From NCBI GenBank assembly GCA_031769625.1, contig JAUIMM010000202.1:9472001-9536000 (forward strand): DNA of 64,000 nt, written 5' to 3'. Under the pieces are notes generated by a model, which saw only the letters and a program-made list of their open reading frames with translations, made no database searches and was not told the DNA's origin. Shown piece after piece: positions 1 to 9,727 of this stretch. This DNA comes from Taudactylus pleione (Eukaryota > Chordata > Amphibia > Anura > Myobatrachidae). The position numbers were made by a program, and so were the translations under genes. The first letter of the stretch is position 1; each line of letters begins with the position of its first letter.

Positions 1-448
1 TAATTGTACTTACGTCCATTTCTGCATAGATTGAAGCTCCATTGAGAAGGCCTCACTGAACCTTGCCTACGTCTAAAAAACCCCAGTACAGCCCAGTTAT
101 GCCTCCAAAGAGGAGACGCTTCGCCCACACTGTGGTATGATGGGTATCATAGCATGCGCACACGCATGCAAAGACATGCAAGATACAATCCACAAGTAGG
201 CATATGTTTGGTTCATGAATAGTACCCATTCACATTTTTGACACCTGGAGGTATTATTCTATTTGACACTACTGAGATATTAACTTTATGCCTGTTCAAG
301 CAAGAAGTAAAGTAGCCTGCAGAAAGGCATCAAAGTTTTATAGTGACTACATTGACAGGTTACCTACTGTAGGGATAAATAAGGGTTAATAAGTGAGCAT
401 ATTCAACAATGTGACTTTAGGTGCATTTTTTGGCATGTGAGTACCTAT
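1..448. other. No recognisable feature
   Basis: AT-rich unique-looking sequence. I see no repeat boundary, coding potential or RNA gene. Confidence 0.5.
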
Positions 449-660
449 GGGCAGCATAGTGGTGCAGTGGTTAGCAACACTGCCTCACAGCACAGCAAGA
501 GTTTTATTCCTGATGAGGGCTCTATGTGTGAGGAGTTTGTATGTCCCTCCCATATTACCTTGGTTTTCCTCCCACTCTCCAAAAAAGAGAAAAAAGATGA
601 ATGTAGATGGCAAGCGCCAATGGGGCAGAGACTGATATGAATGACAAATAAATGCAGAAT
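449..660 (+). repeat. Decayed tRNA-derived SINE (V-SINE-like)
   Basis: The stretch aligns by eye with the better copy at 14721-15079. It has the head GTGGTGCAGTGGTTAGCA, then GCCTCACAGCAC, GAGTTTGTATG and a decayed GGTTTTCCTCCCACTCTCC core. It ends in a GGGGCAGAGACTGATATGAATG tail, interrupted by an inserted A/G-rich run. The B box of the tRNA-like head is no longer clear, so it is probably dead. The short ORFs here are incidental. Confidence 0.7.
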
Positions 661-1043
661 TAAATGCGATAGAGTTGTCCAAAATAGACACCTCAGAGCT
701 TGATCACATCTATCTGCTGTTAATGTGCCCCTCATCCATAGGTGCCAGAAAAGCACATAAAAAAAGGAGCATTGCTTATTATGGGCTTGTTCTTCTCGCC
801 ACTGAGATTTAACTCTGTAACCCCATATTTAACATTTTAGCACATCCTAAATTTCATGTGTTAGCAATATGTTATATGGGAACCACTGATGTAGCAAACA
901 TGACACTCCAGTGTTCCCGGTGTTATTATCATAACCCCTACAGGCCAGCAGGGCCTGGATGAGTCCCAGCACTTATAAGTCTCTGGGAGGTGTAGGCTCT
1001 CACCAAGCTACAGTTCTAGTGCTGATACTGGTTATGGAATTGA
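661..1043. other. No recognisable feature
   Basis: I see no coding or repeat structure beyond background. The last three bases, TGA, are the probable left target duplication of the next element. Confidence 0.4.
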
Positions 1044-1723
1044 GGGCCTGATTCAGAGCCGGACGCTCTGACCAGAGCGCTCGCTCTGAATCAGGGCTCT
1101 CCTACGTGAAAATGGAGCGGCCTCTTGGACGCTCGCACAGCTGTGGGTGACCACCCACAGCTTATGCGAGCGTCCATGATGATGGTCGCGATGGTCAAAA
1201 CCATCGTGACCATCGGGCTTGCGACGGAGACCCTGTGGTAGGGTCTCGCTGCCGCAAGCCCTGGAGTGATTTTGGCTCTATCAGAGCCAAAATCACTCCC
1301 ACTGACATCACTAGTGATGTCAGTGGGGCTGGCTTCAGACGGCAGGCATTCCCAAGACCATCGTGACCATCGGGCTTGTGACGAGACCCTTGTGGTAGGG
1401 TCTCATGGCCGCAAGCCCCAGAGAGCTTCTGGCTCTAATAGAGCCTGAAGCTCTCCCACTGACATCACTGGTGATGTCAGTGGGGCCGCCCACAAACGGT
1501 AGGCGTTCGCATGGGAACGCCTCCGTTTGTGAAGTCACCCCCCCGCCACACCTACAAAATGGGGCGAGCTGTCGATCAACATAGACAGCCGCCCCTTTTG
1601 CAGTGAGTCCCGGAGCGAGAGCTTTTTGCGCTCGCTCCTGGGCTTGCGCACGTGCAGAGCACACACCGCGCGTGCGCACTGGGCCACCATCAACCCACTT
1701 GCGAGCGGGTCTGAATCAGGCCC
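1044..1723 (-). mobile_element. Multi-hairpin TIR element, mosaic copy
   Basis: The ends are GGGCCTGATTCAGAGCC and, inverted, GGGCCTGATTCAGACCC. Flanks are TGA on the left and TTA on the right, so the 3-bp duplication is imperfect. The whole interval is tiled with palindromes, including a perfect 30-nt one at 1298-1327 centred on ACTAGT. Orientation is reversed relative to the copy at 39794. The block of hairpins holding ACCATCG, GGCTTGCG, the GGCTCTATCAGAGCC stem and the TGACATCA palindrome occurs twice, about 1190-1355 and 1356-1530, in two sequence versions. The first block stops at the loop of an interrupted hairpin (CATTCCCAA, 1355). It has no coding capacity. Confidence 0.85.
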
Positions 1724-1861
1724 TTAATCCCAAAAACAACATTTCCGCTGCATTTCAGCCCTCCCACAAAGGAACCAGCTGACATCATGTCAGTGATTCT
1801 CTCGTTAGCACAGGTGAGAGTGTTGACAAGGACAAGGCTGGAGATCACTCTGTAATGTTGA

Positions 1862-2290
1862 TTGTGTTAGAATAACAGACTGGAAGCTTTAAAAGGAGGG
1901 TGGAGCTTGAAATTATTTTTCTTCCTCTGTTAACCATGGTTACCTGCATGGAAACACATACAGTCATCATTGCTTTGCACAAAAAGGGCTTCACAGGCAA
2001 GAATATTGCTGCTAGTAAGATTGCACCTAAATCAACCATTTATCAGATCATCAAGAACTTCAAGGAGAGATTCAATAGATGTGAAGAAGGCTTCAGGGCG
2101 CCCAAAAATGTCCAGCGAGCGCTAGGACCTTCAGCTGCGGGATCGGGGCGCCACCAGTGCAGAGCTTGCTCAGGAATGGCATCAGGCAGGTGTGAGTGCA
2201 TCTTCACCCACAGTGAGACGAAGACTTTTGGAGGATGGCTTGGTGTCAAGAAGGGCAGCAAAGAAGCAATGCAGATTGATGCAATGCAGT
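1862..2290 (+). pseudogene. Tc1-like transposase, 5' fragment
   Basis: From about 1935 the reading frame gives a typical Tc1 first helix-turn-helix, with the motifs ALHKKGFTGKNIAASKIAPKS and TIYQIIKNFKER. After a frame change near 2085 the second helix-turn-helix follows in another frame (GVSASSPTVRRRLLEDGLVS). The catalytic DDE domain is absent, because homology stops near 2280. The fragment is therefore a 5' remnant with at least one frameshift. Tc1 transposases bind TIRs through this bipartite N-terminal domain and insert at TA. The 3' remnant at 9728-10813 belongs to the same superfamily but need not be the same copy. Confidence 0.85.
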
Positions 2291-3131
2291 GAGCAGTCAC
2301 CACCCACTCTTTATGACCTCATCTTTGTGAGCCTAAAAACATCCATTTCTAATGACACACACAAGTTTTGCAGGGCAGACATGGGTTCAGTGGGAACAGG
2401 ACTGACCCGCCGAGGGGTGACACCAAAGTGCCGACTCCCCCTCAGTGACAGGAGCAGGGTGCTGCACTGTAGCATTACGTGCAGGACTCGGCTCCTGACA
2501 CAGTGAGGGAGCCAGCACTGCAAATACATTGGTCCGCTACCCGTGAGGCCATGTCCCTTTCCATGAGGCCACGCTCCATGCCCTCTTTTTTATTTTTATT
2601 TTACTGACCGCACCCGGTCCAAGGTACAGTGTGAACGGGGTCTGACCCGGGTTGGAACCATGTTTGAAAACCTGGGTCAGACCTAACATTTTGATGGAAA
2701 AGGGTTGTAATAAAATATTGCAGGAAATGTTTTATTTCTATATGTATGTTTCAAAACAAAACAATAGACTTTATGTTATTCTTTGATGCAACTAAATTTA
2801 CATTGTGCAGTTTCCTCCTTTGCTTTTTAAAAAAAATACTGTGACAAAATTTTCCTAAGTCAATTGTAGTAATAATAATCTTGTAACATTTAGTAATGGA
2901 ATACTGAGACCGGAGGAAACTCAACACTTCTGGGATTACTGTGCAAAATTACCCATGCAATATCATATTGCAAATCATAATATAACAGATGTCATCCCTG
3001 CATCACATCTTAAATATAGAGATCTAAAGATCAAGATTCTCTTACATTAATAGCACAATACAAAGCAATGTAATGTTGGTAATTTACTACATTGCTTTTA
3101 AAGATTTAAAACTGCATTAAAACCACAAAAA
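2291..3131. other. No recognisable gene; AT-rich spacer
   Basis: A small GC-rich patch with the inverted motif CTGACCCGGG lies around 2605-2690. The rest is AT-rich and I can assign no element. Confidence 0.4.
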
Positions 3132-3892
3132 CCAATATGCAGGGCCAGATTAAGGCTTGTGGGGGCCCCGGGACGACTAAGTTGTGGGGGCCCCATCGAT
3201 AAAATTGCTACGGCTCCACACAACGACTACTATACCCCTTGTCTCCGGACTCTCCACTGACCGGCAAAGATCGCAGTATACTACTTCATGTCCACAACAC
3301 TGCTGGGAACCTACTCCCAGCAGCATTACGTACATGATCTGGTACACTGATAGGAGCAAATGCAGGATTTTGAGTGGGGGGCTTAGAGAGATGGGGGAAG
3401 GCAGACAGAGAGAGGGAAGGGAGTGAGATATAGGTATATTAAGCTGTCTTCAGGTTAGAGATGAGCGGTTCGGATTCTGTGGAATCCGAACCGCTCCGAA
3501 CATTGGGGATCCGAGTCCACCCGAACCCTGTTCGGGTGTTCACCGCCTGACTCGGATCCCCGTTCGGGGCCGAACGGCGGCCGCCTGATGTCGGATTCTC
3601 ACTAGAGAATCCGACATCAGGTCTCCTCGCGTGTAGGGCAGAGCGCAGTGATAGCGCTCTGCCCTACACAGACACAGACACACAGCCGCCAGCGGCAGCT
3701 GTGTGTTTGTTACAGCAGCCAATGAGAGTCACACAGACTCTCATTGGCTGCTGCACGGAGGGAGCCGGCTGGAGCTCACACATGAGCTCCGTCTTCCGGC
3801 TCCCTCCTCAGCGTGTGACAGAGCGGACGGCGCGGGAGCGGGGATACAGGTAAGTTTTATTTTTTTTATTTTTTTACTTGTCAAAGGTCCGG

Positions 3893-4400
3893 GGGCGCTA
3901 CTGGGGGGGGGGTCTGCACTACTGGGGGGGTCTGCTACTGGGGGGGGGCTATACTACTGGGGGGGCCATACTACAGAGGGGCCTGCTACTGGGGGGGCTA
4001 TACTACTGGGGGGGGGGTCTGCACTACTGGGGGGGGGTCTGCTACTGGGGGAGGCAATACTACTGGGGGGCCATACTACAGAGGGGCCTGCTACTGGGGG
4101 GGGCTATACTACTGGGGGGGGTCTGCTACTGGGGGGGCCATACTACTGGGGGGGCCTACTACAGGGGGGGCCATACTACAGGGGGGGCCCATACTACAGG
4201 GGGGGCTACTACTGGAGCAGCCTACTACTGGGGGGGCCTGCTACTGGGGCAGCCTACTACTGGGGGAGCCATACTACTGGGGGGGCATACTACTGGGTGG
4301 CATGCTAATGGGGGGCATACTACTGGGGGGGCCTGCTAATGGGGGACATACTACTGGGGGGGCCTGCTAATGGGGGGCATACTACTGGGGAGCATTCAAC
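3893..4400 (+). repeat. G-rich minisatellite (CTACTGGGGGG units)
   Basis: Irregular units of roughly 15-20 bp of the form CTACTGGGGGGGCCATACTA repeat more than 25 times. They give spurious long ORFs of Gly-Gly-Tyr-Tyr-Trp-type composition in two frames. The G runs of 5-9 bases make four-stranded G structures possible. The array lies wholly inside the nested hAT. Confidence 0.95.
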
Positions 4401-4977
4401 TGGGGGCACTGCATAGTGGACCGTACTACTAAGGGGACTGCATAGGGGGCACCACTGCTGGGGGACATTGTGTAAGGGACACCGCTACTGTGGGCATTGT
4501 GTAAAAGGGTCACTACTGTGGGCATTGTGTAAAAGGGGCACTACTGTGTGTCGTAACATAAATAAGAGACACTACTTTATGGTGTAATGTGAATCAGGCC
4601 CTATGTGCGGTGTAATGCTAATAAGATTGTGCACTGTGACTCCTAGGGCCGTAGCCCACTTTGTAAACAAGTACTGTGACTCTGCTGGCCGTACCCCACT
4701 GGGTGGGTGCACTACTTTTCATTTCTGCCACTGCTGTGTGGCAATGTGTCATAGATGTGCTTTATACTGTGGTGTCTGTGTCGTTGTGCCGCTGCTTTGT
4801 CGCTTAGTAACCAGTCAGCTCACTGCAACCTTTGGCCAATAATGTTGAAAACAATATTATAAGCTGTGATATGGTCTAAATTGACTGGAAATTAATGTTA
4901 TTGAGGTTAATAATACTCTAGGAAGAAAAAAAAGACCAATTTATGTGATTTTAGCTTTTTTTGTCAATTTTTGTAAA

Positions 4978-5095
4978 AAAATCCAAATCCAAATCCAAAT
5001 CCAAATCCAAAGCCAGTCACCGCAGTTTGGCAAATCCAAATCCAAATCCAAAGCCGGACGACGAATTAGAACCAAATCCAAATCCAAATCCGGCA
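4978..5095 (+). repeat. AAATCC hexamer repeat near the hAT 3' end
   Basis: Runs of CAAATC units are broken by a short spacer containing GCAGTTTGGC. The same subterminal motif, in the forms CCAAAACACG and CAAATCCAAAAC, occurs near the right ends of the related elements at 26846 and 61655. It may be a subterminal transposase-binding array, as hAT elements often carry, but this is inference. Confidence 0.8.
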
Positions 5096-5127
5096 AAAAT
5101 GGTCCGGCGCACATCCCTACTTCAGGT

Positions 5128-5400
5128 ACATACCGCAGTTGATTACCGCGATATGTACCTAGAATATTGCAAATTACAGTTCTTCCGATAAGAGCTGTTT
5201 TTTTGCGATGGCTCCGGACAGAGGAACTTCTGGGTTTAACACCCAGAAGTCCTTCTGGCATCCTTCTGCGCATGCGCAGAAGGCCGCAGGGAGTGATGGA
5301 AGGGATCCTATCGGATCCCTCCCAAGGGGGAGCGTCCTGATAAGAAGCCCATAAGCTTCTATGGGGTAACGCCACCTGAATATGGCGTTACCCATTAGGA
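5128..5400. repeat. Hairpin-rich stretch inside the 3140-6505 element
   Basis: Several palindromes follow one another: CTTCTGGGTTTAACACCCAGAAG, CCTTCTGCGCATGCGCAGAAGG, GGGATCCTATCGGATCCC, and GGGTAACGCCA with TGGCGTTACCC. The architecture resembles the multi-hairpin elements elsewhere in the window. I cannot define separate ends or a target duplication. Confidence 0.65.
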
Positions 5401-5406
5401 CGAAGC

Positions 5407-5502
5407 ATTCCAGTGAGATAGAGATCGAGATAGATAGATAGCTAGAGATAGATGAGATAAATAGATAGATGAGATAGATAGGTAGATAGATATGAGATAG
5501 AT

Positions 5503-5546
<44 letters not shown>

Positions 5547-5581
5547 TAGATAGAAAGAAAGATGAGATAGATAGATATGAG

Positions 5582-5613
<32 letters not shown>

Positions 5614-5731
5614 GAGATAGATAGAGAGAGATATGAGATAGATAGATAGATAGATATGAGATAGATAGATATATATGAGATATATAGATAGCTAGATAGA
5701 TAGCTAGTTGAGATAGATAGCGAGAGATATG

Positions 5732-5784
<53 letters not shown>

Positions 5785-5803
5785 TGAGATATATAGATAT
5801 ATG

Positions 5804-5848
<45 letters not shown>

Positions 5849-5936
5849 TGAGATAGAGAAATAGATGAGATAGATAGATATGAGATAGAGAAATAGATGA
5901 GATAGATAGATATGAGATAGATGGATAGTTAGATAT

Positions 5937-5986
<50 letters not shown>

Positions 5987-6070
5987 TGAGATAGATAGAT
6001 AAATAGATAGATATGAGATAGAGAAATAGATGAGATAGATAGATATGAGATAGATGGATAGTTATATATG

Positions 6071-6117
<47 letters not shown>

Positions 6118-6118
6118 G
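5407..6118 (+). repeat. Long interrupted GATA/TAGA microsatellite
   Basis: About 710 bp of GATA tetramers carry recurrent GAGATAGA and TATGAGATAGA interruptions and a TA run near 5505-5540. Larger blocks such as ATGAGATAGAGAAATAGATG repeat near 5850, 5890 and 6015, showing higher-order duplication. Open frames such as 5929-6147 on the minus strand are products of the repeat. Confidence 0.97.
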
Positions 6119-6856
6119 AGGAAGCTAGAGAGAGAAGTCATGAGCAAGTTAGAGAGAGAGGGGGGGAGGAATGGACAGTCAGAAGCACATACTGTACATA
6201 TTTTCCTACCTCCTCTATTTACAGCAACAAGCAGCAGGGTAGGCTTCTAATGGGGGCAGGCACTTCACGGCAATTGGCCCCGCCCCCTTTCAATACACTC
6301 GCGAATCGCGGCATTCTGTCAGTGTGGGGGCGGGGCTTCCATCCTCTGCTGCTGTCACTCAGTGCAGTGCAGTGCACTGCTTTATGCTGCTGGACCTGCC
6401 GGCTTTGAGTCGGCCACGGAGAATGTTTGTGGCAGTGTGGGGGCCCCCAATATGTGGGGGTCCCTGGATGACCGCCCCTTCCGCCCCGCCTTTAATCCGG
6501 CCCTGCCAATATGCCATGTGGCGCAAGACAACTGGCACGAGTGAGCCGCGCTGAGCAGTGTAGCATCTCAATCAGTGCAGTCTCATGAAGCGGTTTTGTC
6601 GCATTTGATTGTGGTTAAGACGCATTTTCGGGTGAAAAAGACTCTCGGCGCAAGCCAAGTCGCACGGGGCCTGATGAGCCAAAAAGGTCTATTTGATTGC
6701 AGCAATAGTTTAAGGACATATCTGTATCTGTGTAGTGAAAATTATATAATGAAAGCAAATACCTTAGATTGCACCTTTAAGCAATATTAGGGAAACTCTT
6801 TTCTTCTGCACAATCATTTCAAACGCTGATCCAATCATACACTAAAAAAAAATTTA

Positions 6857-7301
6857 GGGGTGATTCAGCAGCGCATGATAGTCGGGAACCTGCATTTGCG
6901 CAAGACCTGTTCTGCGCAGGCAGAAAGGGGCCTGAGTGATTGGACGCAGAGCGCCAGCAAACTTTCAGTGATTAACAGTCTGCTGCCATTTGGGGGTGGG
7001 GAGGGGGCACGACGGGCTCCGTTTTCCAAGGGGCAGAAGAGGCCACGATCTCCGTCGGCAGACAGAGATTTCCTGGCCTCTTTTGGACATTTGTGATGGC
7101 CCACTTACATGACCCTATAATCACTCAGCTGGTAAAAGATTGCACAGATGATCCGATGCTGCGTCTGTGAACACAGCTCGGATCATTAATGCATGCAGGA
7201 GGCATGATGCCTCCAGCTGCATTAACATAAATTGCAATGAAGGAATTGTAAAGCTGCTTGCGTGCAGCTTTCACAATTCTGTCCAGTGATGAATAACCCC
7301 C
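6857..7301. mobile_element. Multi-hairpin TIR element, family B
   Basis: The left end is GGGGTGATTCAGCAG and the right end, inverted, is GGGGGTTATTCATCACTGG. Flanks are TTA (6854-6856) and TTG (7302-7304), two of three matching. Internal palindromes include GAAGAGGCCACGATCTC with its partner GATTTCCTGGCCTCTT (about 7027-7084), GGAGGCATGATGCCTCC near 7198, and GAATTGTAAAGCTGC with GCAGCTTTCACAATTC (7240-7280). The first of these hairpins is shared with family-B copies at 32254 and 55659 and with a fragment at 36936. Confidence 0.75.
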
Positions 7302-7363
7302 TTGATCATTAAGTTAAATCAGGACCTCTGGTAAAACCGCCACAAGCTTACAACCACAATGGG

Positions 7364-7711
7364 CAGGGCCAGATTAAGGGGGGCGACAGGGGAGGTCGTC
7401 CTGGGTCCCCCACACATAGAGGGGCCCCCACACAGGGTCAATGTGACCCTGCCAAGAAAACAGGGGTCCAGCGGCACCAGAAGCTGAGTCAGTGCCTCTG
7501 CATGCAGCACAGACTCAAAGCGGCTCCCGAGTCCCCCCATCAGCGTCATGTGGGAACCCAGGAGCAGCTCTGCTGACTAGGACACATCAGGTGAGTGAGG
7601 CTCCGTATGGGGCTGGAGGGGGGGATGGGACGTAGGCACAGGCGCCATGTGGCTTGGGGGAAGGCACAACTTAGTTGCCCCAGGGCCCCCACAAGCCTTA
7701 ATCCGGCCCTG
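7364..7711. mobile_element. hAT-type MITE (CAGGGCCAGATTAAGG ends)
   Basis: The element is 348 bp and runs from CAGGGCCAGATTAAGG to CCTTAATCCGGCCCTG. Flanks are ACAATGGG and GCAATGGG, so 7 of 8 bases of the duplication match. Subterminal sequence is rich in GGGGCCCCC. It is a short, non-coding relative of the 3140-6505 element. Confidence 0.88.
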
Positions 7712-7986
7712 GCAATGGGGTATGACTATGTTAACATGAACAATCCCTCCTTAGACAGTATGCAAAATCTGGTGCTGTGTGCGCAGCCTAGAATGGGTGT
7801 GACCGCATGGACCAATAAGAAGCTGCTGGCATGCTCAGTATATTTGCTGACATTGTATATCTTCCCAAAGGGAGATTCTTGGAGGGTAGGTCCATGTATG
7901 ACATTCAGAGGACCATGTTGAGATGCCATGCATTTGCTTTACTATGTATCAGGGGGTTGAAGAAAATTACATTTAATGATCTACTG

Positions 7987-8123
7987 CAGGCCTGGCCAAC
8001 CTGTGGCTCTCCAGCTGTTGTGAAACTACAAGTCCCAGCATACCCTCCCACCGATCAGCTGGTAAAGCATGCTGGGACTTGCAGTTACATAACAGCTGGA
8101 GAGCCACAGGTTGGCCAGGCCTG
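7987..8123. mobile_element. Foldback hAT MITE (CAGGCCTGGCCAACC ends)
   Basis: This 137-bp element is almost one long palindrome. CAGGCCTGGCCAACCTGTGG at the left pairs with its complement at the right, and CTACAAGTCCCAGCAT pairs with ATGCTGGGACTTGCAG inside. Flanks are ATCTACTG and ATCTACTC, 7 of 8 matching. Confidence 0.9.
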
Positions 8124-9453
8124 ATCTACTCTCATAAACTCAGGATGTTCCCAGACATTCCAAAGAGTAAGAAACTATGCCACAGTTACTGTCCCCTGTC
8201 TGTAATTTTAGATGGTAATCTTTCCAACCATAGTCAACAGCAGCCCCACATCAGTCCACATCATAATACCTAAGAACTACACTTCAAAGTCAATTCTACT
8301 CATACATTCCAACAATGGCAAGTCTCTCTCTGGAAAAGGGAGGGTCAGGTGGGTGGGTAGGGGGCATGGGGGCATGGTGCCACAAATAATGTAATCACAG
8401 CTCCACCCACCGCTATGATTTGCTGTGATTTTTGGCAAAATGTTGCTGGGGGCAGGGCCAATATGACGCAATTCGCTATGAATAGCGTCATCAGGCCCCA
8501 TGCCCCTGGTACCTTTACCTGGAAAGCACTGGGGTGTTGGAGACTTGTCCACTTTCCTGGGGGCCGGGAGAGTCCCCCCAAAATTTGTGCATCTCCTAGA
8601 AATATGATTCTACTACCACATCAAACTTGCCCCCTTAATAACGGTAAAGGTTTATATGTTTTCTCCAACAACACTGTTCAGTTTAACCTCATCTACAGAT
8701 GTGCCCAGCTAGTTTGTTGCTCATCGCGCGCCATTCAGGCCTCTGTGTCGCGCCATGGAACATATGATGGCTGTACTTTGGCGTACCATGGTATTCTACA
8801 ACGAAAGAAGACATGTAATACACCGCTTAAGCACTGGGTGGCGAGTGCTCCACTGATGTAATTTGCACTACTGAATACCATACTGTTAAATTGGATGGAT
8901 ATCACATTCACTACGTGTATTTGCATATTGCATGTAGGCACAACCAATCTTCTTAATATCACATAAGCTCTTAGAACGGTACACAAATCAGTACACATAC
9001 TGTACATAACTGTACAGTAGTGTAATTGCCGTGTTCTTATGACGATATAACCGATACTGTAGATTAATGAGACGCACGCACAGCTTTCAGTGAGACAGGA
9101 TGAATTATTCTCTAATGGTGGGGTTCTGTGTATATATGTACTAGTATAATATTTAGAAAGGAAAACAGCAGCGGGTGGGTGGAGTGCACAAGGATGAGCC
9201 TGCTATTAACATTGTACACATTGCCTGCTGTAATTTGCAGACGTCACATCACATACACAACAGGTGCACCTCTTGATATGGCTGGCGTGTGGGCTAGAGG
9301 TTGGTGTCTTAATTAATTATGTAAGCAACACCATCATCTGTATTTCATACCCAAGGGTTAATGTGGACATTATACAAAGGTGCAGCAGTATATAGTGCTG
9401 GAAATTTGGTGAGTTTTGATAAGGCAGTGCCTCACCTGCCATACACTTTTATT
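8124..9453. other. No gene; unassigned repeats possible
   Basis: About 8290-8590 has GC-rich composition and a short inverted pair (GACGCAATTCGC and GCGTC), which may be an old MITE. Elsewhere I see only AT-rich sequence with incidental short ORFs. Confidence 0.4.
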
Positions 9454-9540
9454 CCAGAGTTTTGACTATAAAAATGATTAGAATAATGCTAAGAAGATAG
9501 TCATAATATTTTCTTATCATTTCTATAGTCAAAACTTTGG
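9454..9540. repeat. Inverted repeat with 25-nt arms
   Basis: CCAGAGTTTTGACTATAAAA and its near-complement ending in AGTCAAAACTTTGG enclose about 37 nt. This could be a small foldback MITE or a transcribed hairpin. No target duplication was found. Confidence 0.7.
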
Positions 9541-9727
9541 AGTATACCTAAGTATGACGAGAAAGGCTCTACTAACCTGACCGCACATCACTGGTATACA
9601 GCACAGCACAGGCGGAGTGGACTATCAATTCAGGGACAAATAGAGGCTAAGAGACTGTGACATTGCCCTCTACAGTAAATGTGTTATTTTGCTTGCTATA
9701 GTTGCTCTTTGTGTTATGCTAGATAGT

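Larger units (their letters stand above)
3456..5119 (+). mobile_element. Nested hAT element (TAGAGATGAGCGG ends)
   Basis: The left end TAGAGATGAGCGG and right end GGCGCACATCCCTA are inverted relatives. Perfect 8-bp duplications CTTCAGGT lie at 3448-3455 and 5120-5127. Just inside the left end are GC-rich hairpins such as CGGTTCGGATTC with its complement, and GACATCAGG. The right subterminal region (about 4800-5119) matches those of the elements ending at 26846, 37690 and 61655, for example GACTGGAAAT, GTTATTGAGGTTAATAATAC and the AAATCC repeats. No transposase remains. The middle is a minisatellite. It inserted after the surrounding element, so it is younger. Confidence 0.93.
3140..6505. mobile_element. 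hAT-type non-autonomous element (CAGGGCCAGATTAAGG ends)
   Basis: The left end is CAGGGCCAGATTAAGG and the right end is CTTTAATCCGGCCCTG, an inverted pair. Perfect 8-bp duplications CCAATATG flank it at 3132-3139 and 6506-6513. An 8-bp duplication with CAGGG-type ends is the hAT signature. The 3366-bp body has no transposase. It holds a nested hAT (3456-5119), a hairpin-rich stretch (5128-5400) and a GATA microsatellite (5407-6118). The insert-free element would be about 1.7 kb, much of it microsatellite. Small relatives with the same ends lie at 7364-7711 and 11896-13248, and a single end is at 62474. Confidence 0.93.

Noticed and set aside
1335..1679. ORFs of 60-171 codons within the multi-hairpin elements (also near 10101-10616, 39576-40349, 55096-55479, 57548-58061, 59065-59616)
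   Set aside because: GC-rich palindromes keep both strands open. The predicted peptides differ between copies by frame, and no domain is visible, so these elements look non-coding.
3703..4339. Overlapping ORFs of 201 and 153 codons rich in Gly, Tyr and Trp
   Set aside because: They are the frame-shifted translation of the CTACTGGGGGG minisatellite. There is no start context or conserved domain.
5407..6118. GATA tract as a regulatory cluster of GATA-factor sites
   Set aside because: It is a plain microsatellite inside a transposon, and nothing nearby suggests a regulated gene.
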